Source: Diplonema papillatum
Taxonomy: Eukaryota; Euglenozoa; Diplonemea; Diplonemida; Diplonemidae
Assembly: GCA_030068145.1 (NCBI GenBank)
Contig: JAPJBO010000354.1
Span: 1-64,000, forward strand
Length of the DNA stretch: 64,000 bases
Direction of reading: 5' to 3'
Shown piece by piece: positions 8,894 through 17,502 of the stretch; position 1 is the first letter of the stretch, and each line of letters begins with the position of its first letter. Made by a program: the position numbers and the translations under genes. Below the pieces are notes generated by a model that saw only the letters and a list, made by a program, of their open reading frames with translations, did not search any database and was not told the DNA's origin.

Positions 8894-9133
8894 TCAGAGG
8901 GATAATGGGGCCAGGAGGTTGCTACTCGGAATCAGAAAGCGCCTCTGCAACATCAACCTGGCAAGCAGGTGTGCCAAAGTTGAGAGTCGAACCTGCACCG
9001 ACTGTGATGTTGTACGCATATGCGACAGCAGCTCTTCGTACTTCCGCTCGTACTTGTCCCTGCTAGCAGATGCTAGAAGATCCTCACGGGCAAGACAAGC
9101 TTTGTCTGCGACATCTTTCTTAGCCTTTGGCAT
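8894..9133 (-). CDS. Small basic protein, core-binding-like, of element b
   Basis: 79 residues from an ATG at 9133 (MPKAKKDVADKACLAREDLL). LLASASRDKYERKYEELLSH aligns by eye with LLPSKSRKLYEKTYADFLSF of the element a protein: the same basic-aromatic spacing typical of the first helix of tyrosine recombinase core-binding domains. The remainder (VRLSTLAHLLARLMLQRRF) is helical but not recognisable and may be past a frameshift. No catalytic residues. Probably a decayed relative of the element a protein. Confidence 0.4.
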   Translation of the reverse strand: MPKAKKDVADKACLAREDLLASASRDKYERKYEELLSHMRTTSQSVQVRLSTLAHLLARLMLQRRFLIPSSNLLAPLSL

Positions 9134-9210
9134 GATGAGAACCTGGGTGTAGCTCACTTGTGATGCAGAAAAGTAAGTTGCCCCTGGCAGTAAAGCTATC
9201 TTCTTACCTC

Positions 9211-9314
9211 GAGAACGTTGTTTTCTTGCACTCGGGTTTTCCAGATTGCCACTCGAGCCCTATGGGCTCTCATGGCAATCTGGAAAACCCTCGTGCAAGA
9301 AAACAACTTTTCTC
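9211..9314. repeat. Hairpin H3 (about 50-nt arms)
   Basis: GAGAACGTTGTTTTCTTGCA on the left against TGCAAGAAAACAACTTTTCTC on the right (first 20 of the inverse match shown by the shared TTGTTTTCTTGCA core). The interior (GGTTTTCCAGATTGCCA, GAGCCC) also pairs, around TAT. It follows element b at 12 bp. Confidence 0.9.
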
Positions 9315-9343
9315 TCGGTGAATAAATAGCTATTTTGATAACG

Positions 9344-9442
9344 GGCCTTTTTGTCCCGAGGACAACTTTTTTCAGACGAGCCCGAGGGCGTCAGCCCGAG
9401 GGCGAGTCGAGTGAAAAAGTTGTCCAAGGGACAAAAAGGCCC
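9344..9442. repeat. Hairpin H4
   Basis: GGGCCTTTTTGTCCC and GGGACAAAAAGGCCC form the stem base; GGACAACTTTTT and AAAAAGTTGTCC pair inside, with a GC-rich head. It ends 5 bp before the left TIR of element c. Confidence 0.88.
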
Positions 9443-9729
9443 CTTGACCGGTGAAACATCAGTTTTTTACCGGCTGGCTTTTTTTTCTCGACGGTGAAGT
9501 GGGTCTTTGCACGTTAGCGGCGGCGTATCAGCTGACAGCGAAGTGGGTCTTTGCATGCTGATGGCAGTGTAGGGGTGAGACAAGGTGCAGCCACTCCTGA
9601 TCGTTACGAAGAGAAAAAGGGATACGCGGTGTGAAAGGCGCAAGGTGCTGCTGTTTGGTTTCGAAGAAACCGCAAGGAAACTTCCCAGCGGGTTTCGAAG
9701 AAACCGCAAGGAAACTTCCCAGCGTTTAT

Positions 9730-9808
9730 CATGCAGGGTCAGAACCTTGTGTCTTTTTGTGAGGAGACCGGAAACTCCCCGGAGAGATGGTCCCTGCACT
9801 CTAACTCG

Positions 9809-9841
<33 letters not shown>

Positions 9842-10503
9842 AAAACGCTCCCGCGGGGCCGATGGCCCCCAAATTTTTTTTGGAAAAAAAAGAGGGCCAG
9901 GACGGACGGAACGGCCAAGGAGTCAGCGGCTCAAGATGCCAACAAGGACCCTCCCTTGCCGGGGGAGGGAAACCAGGAGCGAGCAGGAGGTCAGGCAACC
10001 TCAAGTCACAGGAACAAAGCGCGCAAAAGAGCCAGGGAGCAAGTCAGCCCTTGACAGGGGTAGCTCGGAGCGCAGCATTACCATCAGAGAATCAGATCAG
10101 CAGTAGCAAAAACAAACAAACAAACCCAGGAGCAGGAGCGGAGCAGGGAGAGATGGTTGACCTCACTCTCCCTGATGCTGTCGTGACTCGGCCTGACAAG
10201 CCCCCCTCCGGGGGAGTCACGGGGGATGGCCTCCTCAGCGGCAGTCTCTAAGGGCCCCCGGTTGTTTTAGTGGGTAGTGTTCGGCGACCATAGCTCCACG
10301 AACGTAGTCCCACACTCTCTGCTTAGTCCACGGGGGTCGTGCGTCAAGCATTTTTCCGGGTTACAAAAAAAAGAATTGCACAACTTCCTCAAAAAATTAC
10401 TGCAGAGGTTGTTCCAAAGTTTTAAAATTCAAAAAACCCAATTTTTTTCCGGAAAAAAAAATTTGGCCGTTTCTAAAAAGACACAAGGTTTTGACCCTGC
10501 ATG
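9730..10503. mobile_element. CATGCAGGGTC MITE expanded by internal insertions
   Basis: The two terminal repeats and a TTAT duplication (9726-9729, 10504-10507) define one element of ~774 bp instead of ~211. Two foreign segments sit inside. One is a ~70-bp piece with a (TC)n tract at about 9765-9838, right after TTGTGTCTTTTT. The other is ~480 bp at about 9893-10370, between the CCGCGG-side sequence and the CTGCAG region. Both breakpoints lie inside otherwise intact MITE sequence. Confidence 0.75.
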
Positions 10504-10691
10504 TTATGCAGATGTGCTCGACTAACTCTTTCCACAGCCGTGTAACGGGCCCTGGACGTCTCAGGAAGAGCCGAATTTCCTGACGAGTCTTCTGAAGCGG
10601 ACTCTTCAGATGCGCTTGGAGACGGATCGCGTTTCCTCTTCCCGGGCACTCTTTTTTTACTTCCAACCAACCTCCTGGATTCCTGGGTTTT
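10504..10691 (-). pseudogene. Remnant of the core-binding-like ORF of element c
   Basis: Read from right to left, a basic stretch (VGSKKRVPGKRKRDPS) is followed by a Ser/Glu-rich linker (PSASEESASEDSSGNS) and SRARYTAVERVSRAHL. This is the same order as the element a protein: basic NLS, Ser-rich linker, then S-R-x-x-Y helix. The frame runs into the MITE at 10503 and no ATG is visible at the front. A third member of the family, truncated by insertion. Confidence 0.4.
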
Positions 10692-10829
10692 GTAGATTTC
10701 GTGGGTGTCTTGTGGTCTCCTGGGAGCTCTCTGCGCCCAAACAACAGTCTAGGAAGCACTTTCCGTTCGGGTTGGTCCTGGTTTTGGGCCAGTTCCTGCC
10801 ATCTTCCTCGTGCGTGCCACATGCAATAA

Positions 10830-10881
10830 CCGGGACAATAACCGGGAGAAAATAGGATTTTTTTCCCGGTTATTGTCCCGG
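10830..10881. repeat. Hairpin inside the right end of element c
   Basis: CCGGGACAATAACCGGGA (10830-10847) and TCCCGGTTATTGTCCCGG (10864-10881) are perfect inverse repeats of 18 nt. A further TTGTCCCGG follows at about 10900. Confidence 0.9.
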
Positions 10882-10982
10882 CAGGACAAAGAGCCTCCTT
10901 GTTGTCCCGGCACCCCTCGGAAACTCTGAAGGCCGGAGGGAAAAAAAAAGCCAGCCGGTAAAAAATAGTTATTTTTCACTGG

Positions 10983-12502
10983 TGCCAACTTTTTCCCCCC
11001 CCCATTTTTTTGGCCAAAAGTGGTCAAGAACAGGTCAAAAGTGCATTGTTGTATGCAGTTTTGGCTGCCCCAGCTAAAAAGCTTGCACTCTAAAAAATGC
11101 TGAACCACGCCCTCCCCCACCCAAACACACTACCGAACCAGCACTATCTGGTGGTGTGCCTGCCAGGTGGTGTGCCTGAAAGGAACGCTCTGAGGCACGT
11201 GATGCGATTCTGTGTTAGCCGCTTAGCATTGACGGTCGGTTTGACACAACGCACTTGCTTCCTCGGCCATCAAACCTACAGAGCGCCGAAGGTGACATCC
11301 TCTCCCCCATCGTCACGTTCATGGGTGGAACACGTGAAACTCCTATCCATTTGAGACACAGACAGTCTCGTTTGTTTGGTCCGCCTTGTGAGAACCTGTT
11401 TGACGATTTTGAGAGAGGGCTGACAAGTGCGAGACGAAAGATACACATTCACAGCAGCAGGGTCACCTTGTCAGTCGCCAACACCCGTGCCGTCACGAGA
11501 GGGTCTCCGCCACACCGGGGCTCTGACGGAATGCCCACGCCACGAGAATAGACTTCTCCATAGTAATTGCTTGATGGAGGGGAATATTCGCCCCACTGGC
11601 TCTGAGAGCTGCAGCCAAGCTGAGCAGCGGCTGATTGATCAAACCCAAATGCCGAAACGTTCCAGAAAGTCCTTTGGCGTATGTCAGCATTGCCGAACCC
11701 CCGTAGCCAATACAAGCAGGCGTGCAGAGTCCGGGGTCGCTGACATGTTGTTCTTTAAGCGATGAACCGCCTCCAAAGACGTCATCAGCTCTGTCATTTG
11801 GCGCTGGAGGCAGGTTTGAAAGAAGGGTTGCCACTCTTGGCCATAAACGGTGACTTCGTCATACTCCTATCAACGATCACACCACCCAACCCTTTCATAC
11901 TCGCGTCCACAAACATAGTATTGACACGGGACGGGTAGGCTCGCGAACTTGCCTTTCTGTCTGCAGACACCAAAACCTGCAGTTCTGACCTGACAGCAGG
12001 AGGAACAGTAACGACACTCTCGGGATTGCGTGTGCCTCGGTTGAGACAATCAAAACATCCCGGGCAGACACCTGTGACAGCAGACGCATGTAGCAACCTT
12101 CCACCGAGGGTCTCGAGTTCGGAGGCTGTTCGCCTCCACCCCCAATAAGTTGAGGTTCACCAATGTTACCCCCTCGGCTCGGGCATCGATTAGCGAACCC
12201 GGGTCAACGGATATAATCGCGAACGCAATTCTGCCAAGAAGGTTCGTTGCTACCGCAGCGTTCATGAGACCGAGGATAAGGTTAATGCTACTGTCTGCGT
12301 CTTCCAGCTCCCCAGCGACGCTAGAGATTTTGTCCTGCGCCTCGTGCGAGTTCTTAAAGTAGAATACTTTCTGGGCATCTAAGCGTTCTCGTCACAATTG
12401 CGAGGCACCACAGCTTAAGGGTGTGAAAATTTTATTTGTTCAAGCTTGTTAACAAAATACACACCTGCAGAGACTTTACACGTCTTTCCTGCAGTACTGT
12501 AC
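10983..12502. other. Intergenic, with a possible retroelement remnant
   Basis: The tract up to the 853-aa gene has no + strand gene that I can support. On the - strand, frames at about 11500-12260 include TMFVDASMKGLGGVIVD (near 11900), which resembles the first strand of a retroelement RNase H domain. Several stops break the frame, so at most it is a decayed fragment. 11030-11110 repeats GTCAAAAGTGCATT and TGCAGTTTTGG, also seen near 7125-7160. Confidence 0.4.
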
Positions 12503-15064
12503 ATGAACGATGACTTGGAGTCCCAGGCATCGAGTCAAGGACTGGGCCGGGGTCGAGTCGGCCGCGATCTGCTTGGAGCTTTGGAAAGCGAAATCGACGA
12601 CGATGCCTTCATACTCGGAGGGGGCGCGGTCAGTGTCGGGAAAGTGAGCGCTGCCCCTCAGAATGAGTCGTGGGCGGGCCGTGGAGAGTTGGTAACTGCG
12701 AAGGTGCACGACCCCGAAGGTGACATAAAGGAGATCGACGAAGAAGTTTCTGATGGGAAATCAACGGGATCGAAGACGAAGCGTCAGGGCGCTTTCTTCC
12801 CCAACAATCGAAGTTCTGTCAATGAAGACGTCGCCTGTGCGAAGCCAGAGAGCGAGGACTCCTTTGCATTACGGACAACGAGGCAAAACTCGGACAAGCC
12901 ATCCTCGGCAAATAGCGAAATAGGACATACGGAAGTGTCAGACTCCGCGCTCGTCACCCCCGTCGTTGGGAATAGGGTGTCTTTTCAGTTGAAGCTCGCT
13001 GACAAGCCAGAAAAGAAACCCGCTGGTCCAAAGCCGTTCTCCGAAGTACCTTCCGAACGGAAGCTGGGGAGTGCGAGACGAATGCGGTTCCCCTCTGGGG
13101 ATGAGCCGACGACGAATCAACGAGGAGCGAATCCAAACCTCGAAAATGTAGGTGACAACGAGAGAATAGGTATCTCAGTGACTGCCTCAAAAGATGCCAG
13201 ACTACGCCCTGTGCGGGTGCGCTATGGGAAGGTGGACTTCCAGAGGGTCGGGGCAGGCTCTGCTGAAGTGTCCGCCCCTCAGAAGATGACCAGTCCACGA
13301 CCTGCAGACGCAGCTGAGCCACACGATCTTCACCGGCAAGCGGCCAAGTCGGCGTCTCCTTTCGAATACGATCATGTCGACGCAGATGTCCGCCTCGGAG
13401 AGGACAGGGTGGACTCCCTCGCCCGTGCTGTCTTTCTTCTCGAAAAAGAGTTGTTGAGGCTCAAAGGCAACTACAATGCCGTGGCTGCTGTTCTTTTAGA
13501 TGCAGTGCAGGCTCAAGTAACATACAATGTGTCACAAGACAAGATGAGCGCTTCTGACGCTGTCGCATGCGAGGAGTGGCTAGGGGGCCTCCGCGATGCG
13601 TTCGCCACTTCTAATCTGCAGTACGTGCGACTTGAGGAAGAGTGGTTATCAACTGAGAAGCTTCCATTCGCTTTAATAGAGCGAGCGGCCGATCTTGCAA
13701 GCGATTTTGCTTCTGTCAAAGGACGGTTTGCAGAGTGGCAGAAGTGTGTTGCTGAAGCTTTCGACGCCTACCAAGTCCTCTCTGACGAAATCGGGCACTG
13801 GTCGGAGCTCACCAACGAAGCTCTTGGCGCGGTCCGCTGGGATGTGAGACGCCTGCAGGCGCGTCTGGATATTGCTAAGGAAACATTAGACGAGCTCTCA
13901 AAAGCCGACTGCCAGCACATCCCTTCCACTTTGACCACAGGGAACTCACCCGCAACCAGTAGCCGACAGTTCTCCTCCATGCAACCTTTGACCGCGTCCA
14001 ATTTCCCAAGTTGGCTCCGCAGCCCCGGGAATCCAAAGAAGTCTCGTTCTCATACTGATGAGTCCTTGAAAGCCAGTGCCCATGTCGATACCACCTTGTT
14101 GTCACACGCACTCCCGTCGCTCATGACGCCCGCCTGTATTTTGAGTGGTCGCCCTCGATTCGAAGACCAGGGTACCGTTCCTGCAGCCCCATCTCCCGAG
14201 TCGAAACACCTCAGACCGCAAAACTATTTCCCCTGGAGTAAGGTTCATGGAACACCATTAGGACCAACCAGCGGTCTCTCACCAGCGCGTTCGCATAGGG
14301 CGGAGCTTGACGCAAGAGCGGCAAGCACGAGTAAATCATATGAGGCTATCTTCTTCTCTCGGGCTTCACATGACAGGCCTGAGGATCGCTCTGTGCGTTT
14401 TTCACCAGAAACCGATTCAAGCAAAGTTCCCTCTGCAGTCGGAGACAACACCACGTCGCAAAGCCGAGGCTCTCGCTTTCACAGTTCCGGACGCGATGTG
14501 GCTTCACACTCACGAGATCAAGACCCAGGGTTCGCTTCCAAGGAAGCGCTGACTGCTCAGCCGTTTCCAAGGAGTCAGTGCCTCGTGAAATTCAGCGCAG
14601 AAGGTTCGACAGCAGGCGATGGCACCGCGTGCGTTGTTCGCCGTATTGCCTTCAACTGGGCCATTCACAGCAATATTAGCGAAGCAAGTTTACATCCACC
14701 AACACCACTACCATGCATTGTTCTGTTTTCTGTTGACAAGAATGTGACGGACATCATCCGGCTTGATCGAATAACCGAGGTCCGCCCGTTGCACAGCCCA
14801 CACGGCGGCTTGCGCATAGTTGTTTGCAAAGAACTAACAGAATCTCGCTCACCCCGAAGCGCGCGCGATCACAGTCACTTACAACTCCTTCGAGAAAGTC
14901 CCCCGTCTTGGCGTGACGTAGACGCGTTGCAGGAATACCGGATGCGAGCCGAACACACAAGCCTTCTGTCGGACCCTCGCCACCCCCAAATGGTAACGTA
15001 CTCCGTTCAGCTGAATCTAAAGGAGCGAGATCAGTGGGACGATTTTATTGTTTCCATGACGTAG
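12503..15064 (+). CDS. 853-aa protein with central coiled coil, unrecognised
   Basis: Single open exon from the first in-frame ATG (MNDDLESQASSQGLGRGR). Residues 1-300 are acidic/Ser-rich and probably disordered, with a short helical motif RDLLGALESEIDDDAFILGG. Residues about 300-480 form helices with heptad character (SLARAVFLLEKELLRLKGNY; VRRLQARLDIAKETLDELSK). Residues 480-710 are again low complexity. The C-terminal ~130 residues look folded, with alternating beta-like segments (CIVLFSVDKNVTDIIRLDRI, GLRIVVCKEL) and a final RDQWDDFIVSM resembling the closing helix of a PH domain. A PH-like scaffold is a guess; the true function is unknown. Next gene on the same strand begins 540 bp downstream. 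Confidence 0.65.
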   Translation: MNDDLESQASSQGLGRGRVGRDLLGALESEIDDDAFILGGGAVSVGKVSAAPQNESWAGRGELVTAKVHDPEGDIKEIDEEVSDGKSTGSKTKRQGAFFPNNRSSVNEDVACAKPESEDSFALRTTRQNSDKPSSANSEIGHTEVSDSALVTPVVGNRVSFQLKLADKPEKKPAGPKPFSEVPSERKLGSARRMRFPSGDEPTTNQRGANPNLENVGDNERIGISVTASKDARLRPVRVRYGKVDFQRVGAGSAEVSAPQKMTSPRPADAAEPHDLHRQAAKSASPFEYDHVDADVRLGEDRVDSLARAVFLLEKELLRLKGNYNAVAAVLLDAVQAQVTYNVSQDKMSASDAVACEEWLGGLRDAFATSNLQYVRLEEEWLSTEKLPFALIERAADLASDFASVKGRFAEWQKCVAEAFDAYQVLSDEIGHWSELTNEALGAVRWDVRRLQARLDIAKETLDELSKADCQHIPSTLTTGNSPATSSRQFSSMQPLTASNFPSWLRSPGNPKKSRSHTDESLKASAHVDTTLLSHALPSLMTPACILSGRPRFEDQGTVPAAPSPESKHLRPQNYFPWSKVHGTPLGPTSGLSPARSHRAELDARAASTSKSYEAIFFSRASHDRPEDRSVRFSPETDSSKVPSAVGDNTTSQSRGSRFHSSGRDVASHSRDQDPGFASKEALTAQPFPRSQCLVKFSAEGSTAGDGTACVVRRIAFNWAIHSNISEASLHPPTPLPCIVLFSVDKNVTDIIRLDRITEVRPLHSPHGGLRIVVCKELTESRSPRSARDHSHLQLLRESPPSWRDVDALQEYRMRAEHTSLLSDPRHPQMVTYSVQLNLKERDQWDDFIVSMT

Positions 15065-15607
15065 CAATATGCGCTCTTTAGGACTTCGATTCGAACGCCG
15101 TGCTCTGCCTTGTTCAATTTGCCCTGCACTTTCGCACTTTTGTCAGTGCATCGTCCAATAGCGCACGTGTGTCATATGACTGTACCATTTGGTTGTTTTC
15201 TCGGGCTTTTCCAGCATGTTTTACATCATGTTCTCAACCTGGGCACTGGGTTCTTACGAGTGTGAACTTAGCCGCGCATAACGTGACAGACGTGTGAGCA
15301 CCACTGCGATTCGGTTCAGCGATCGAGCGCGCGGTGGCAGGCTTCCCCCAGTCTCGATTTTCCGCATCACTGCTCGCTTAGGCTGAAAGGGGCGGTATCC
15401 TTCCCGTGAAGTCGAGGGCAACTTTTGGCAACGGCGGGAAAGCACTGTCAGCTGAATCATGTGACCAGCACACGAAACGCGTTCTCATCGAAGCAGGGGT
15501 ATCTTCCGGAACCGTCACTCGAGTCATGCAGCTAGATCACCCGGGAACACGAACCTCCAAGCAGAAAACCAGTGAAAAACACACAGGATTTACACAAGGC
15601 TCTCACG

Positions 15608-16750
15608 ATGATGCGAGGTGGCTCTGGTCATGAGCCGGCACGTGACATGGTGTGCACTGATGACAGCTACAAGGGGCAGATGCTGGCGGTCTTTGACGAT
15701 GAGAAATTCAGCGACATAGCATTCCGATTTAGTGCTGGCATTGACGTCGTTTATGCTCACAAATTTATGCTCGCAGCCAGGTCGCCCATGATGCAGCATG
15801 CACTCAGTCCGAATGGCGACTGGTATAGTGTTTCCGAAGTTCGCCTAGATGAGGGTGTTGAGCCTCACATATTCACGGCCTTGCTCAAGTACATGTACAC
15901 AAGTGCGGTTTCCGTCCCGTTCGACCACGCGCACTCACTCCTGCTGCTCGCTCATCGCTTTCAAGTCGTCTCTCTTGTCGACTGCTGCGAGTCGTACTTG
16001 TGTGAAAATCTGCACCCCCAAAGCCTGCTTATGAACCTGGAAGTTGCTGAAATATGCTCCCTCGAAAACCTGAAGGCAAAATGTACCGAGAAGCTACAAT
16101 CCCCGGGTCTCCTACAACGCTTGCTTGAGACTGACAATTTGCGGAAAGTGGCGCTACCGGGTCTGCGGGCGTTACTTTCGCTCGAGCCTCTTCCGGTTGA
16201 GGAGTTCGAGTTGTTTATGGCGGTACTACGCTGGGCTACAGCCCAGGTAGGAGAAACTTTGCCAAGTGTACCCGCACCGGTTAGCCGAGAAACCGCTGAG
16301 CTGTGTGCGCCACTGATGGAACTCATTCGCCTCCCGACAATGAATGGAAAAGAGCTGAGTAAAATTGTCAAGCCGTTTAATGTCGTGCCCCCAGCTAGAT
16401 ACGTGGAAGCTTTGGAGCATCTGGCCGACGTTGATTCAGAGGAGGACCCGAACGGTGGCTCCCCGCGTCTCACGCGCTTTCGGTCTCGGCACCCTAAATC
16501 TGTTCACCAGACCCCGCGTCGCAGAATAGCCAACCTTACCAACGAGGTCACGCGACTCGCCGGTCATGCACCAGCCGCTTCTCTGCCTCCTACAACCATC
16601 CATCCCTCTCCCCATCAACTCCCCAGTGAGACTCCGCCCCGCGGGCTTCCAACCGTAGGCCACCTCGGCATATCTCCCTGGGCACAGGTTTGCACTGTTA
16701 CTTTGTTGAGCTGCTCAGGGATCGACGAAACATCAATTGACTCAGACTAA
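15608..16750 (+). CDS. BTB/POZ and BACK domain protein
   Basis: 380 residues from the first ATG pair of the open frame. BTB fold at about residues 20-130: FDDEKFSDIAFRF, then VYAHKFMLAARSPMMQHAL (the conserved AHK...L..RS core), then FTALLKYMYTSAV, the end-of-domain helix. BACK-like helices follow to ~250 (LHPQSLLMNLEVAEICSLEN; VEEFELFMAVLRWATAQ). The last ~130 residues are Arg/Pro-rich and probably disordered. BTB-BACK proteins generally dimerise and recruit substrates to cullin-3 ubiquitin ligases; no Kelch or MATH domain is visible, so the partner is unknown. An upstream exon cannot be excluded. Confidence 0.85.
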   Translation: MMRGGSGHEPARDMVCTDDSYKGQMLAVFDDEKFSDIAFRFSAGIDVVYAHKFMLAARSPMMQHALSPNGDWYSVSEVRLDEGVEPHIFTALLKYMYTSAVSVPFDHAHSLLLLAHRFQVVSLVDCCESYLCENLHPQSLLMNLEVAEICSLENLKAKCTEKLQSPGLLQRLLETDNLRKVALPGLRALLSLEPLPVEEFELFMAVLRWATAQVGETLPSVPAPVSRETAELCAPLMELIRLPTMNGKELSKIVKPFNVVPPARYVEALEHLADVDSEEDPNGGSPRLTRFRSRHPKSVHQTPRRRIANLTNEVTRLAGHAPAASLPPTTIHPSPHQLPSETPPRGLPTVGHLGISPWAQVCTVTLLSCSGIDETSIDSD

Positions 16751-17502
16751 GTTTACAAGCACTTCCTGATCCAATTCGTCGTCATCAGTTTTTGGACAGG
16801 AACCAACACTAGTAGAGAGCAAAATCTTTGTTCTGTGCTTCCAGTTTAGCTGGTAGGAGGCTGATTGACCCTCAAGGACCCGGAACGAGAACAACTTGGA
16901 CATGCCGCAACCTTTCTTGTTGGGAAACCGAGTTCCTGCGCCGGATAGACCACCTACACCCACAGGTGTCCACACACTATGGCACACCGTCGCGATATCT
17001 TCCGAGAAGCAGCGGCGCAGCTTCGGCCATCTGACCCGCAGCTTTGTAGCCGCCTATGTTATGTATAATTGTAGAATAGTTTTTCCATGTCATGCAAAGG
17101 GATGATGCGGTGGGTGTATGCTCTACTCCACATCAAGTCAGTCTAATGTAGCAGCAGGCTCTACAAATGTCGAGTCGGCCTGACCTTCGTCGAGTAAGAG
17201 AAAGGGGTCAAACTCGTCGAAACTCGTCCATTGTATAGATTCCGTGTTTTATCGCTTCGCCATGGAGTTTCTTCCTAGCTTGCCACTCTTTAGAGCCGTG
17301 ACGGCGAGACTCGGTGTTCTGCATCTGCTCTTAGTGATCTGCCATTGGGATCCTGGTACCAGCTGACATGCAGCAAAGACTTCTGTCGCGAGCAATCAAA
17401 AACCTAGCACTCCTGGCTGGCAAGAGATCGTCTCGTCAAGTTGCTTAAAGTTGCTGTAAACATAGGGCATAAAGGACATAAATTGAACATGCTTATGGCG
17501 CG
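16751..17502. other. Intergenic, nothing identified
   Basis: 752 bp without a supportable gene, repeat or RNA. Confidence 0.5.

Larger units (their letters stand above)
8605..9199 (-). mobile_element. Small TIR element b, with a core-binding-like ORF
   Basis: Left TIR (8605-8653) starts ATAGCTATTACTGCCAGGCA and continues to GTGAGCTAC. The right TIR (9149-9199), inverted, starts ATAGCTTTACTGCCAGGGGC and also ends GTGAGCTAC, about 48 bp in all. It contains a 21-bp minisatellite beside the left TIR and one short - strand ORF. The tract ATAAATAGCTATT occurs at 8601-8613 and again at 9322-9334, after the next hairpin. Confidence 0.72.
9448..10982 (-). mobile_element. Small TIR element c, disrupted by a MITE
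   Basis: Left TIR (9448-9488) reads CCGGTGAAACATCAG then TTTTTTACCGGCTGGCTTTT. The right TIR (10941-10982), inverted, reads CCAGTGAAAAATAACTA then TTTTTTACCGGCTGGCTTTT. It carries a duplicated ~34-bp tract (TTTCGAAGAAACCGCAAGGA) at 9659-9725, a MITE (9730-10503), an ORF remnant and a hairpin (10830-10881). Its outer CCRGTGAAA motif is shared with element a. Confidence 0.65.

Noticed and set aside
11493-12265. Functional - strand retroelement gene
   Set aside because: Only one RNase H-like strand (FVDASMKGLGGVIVD) is suggestive; frames are broken and no RT motif is found, so it is recorded only as a possible remnant.
15406-15633. Upstream exon of the BTB gene
   Set aside because: A short open frame without a splice donor joining it in phase to the BTB exon.
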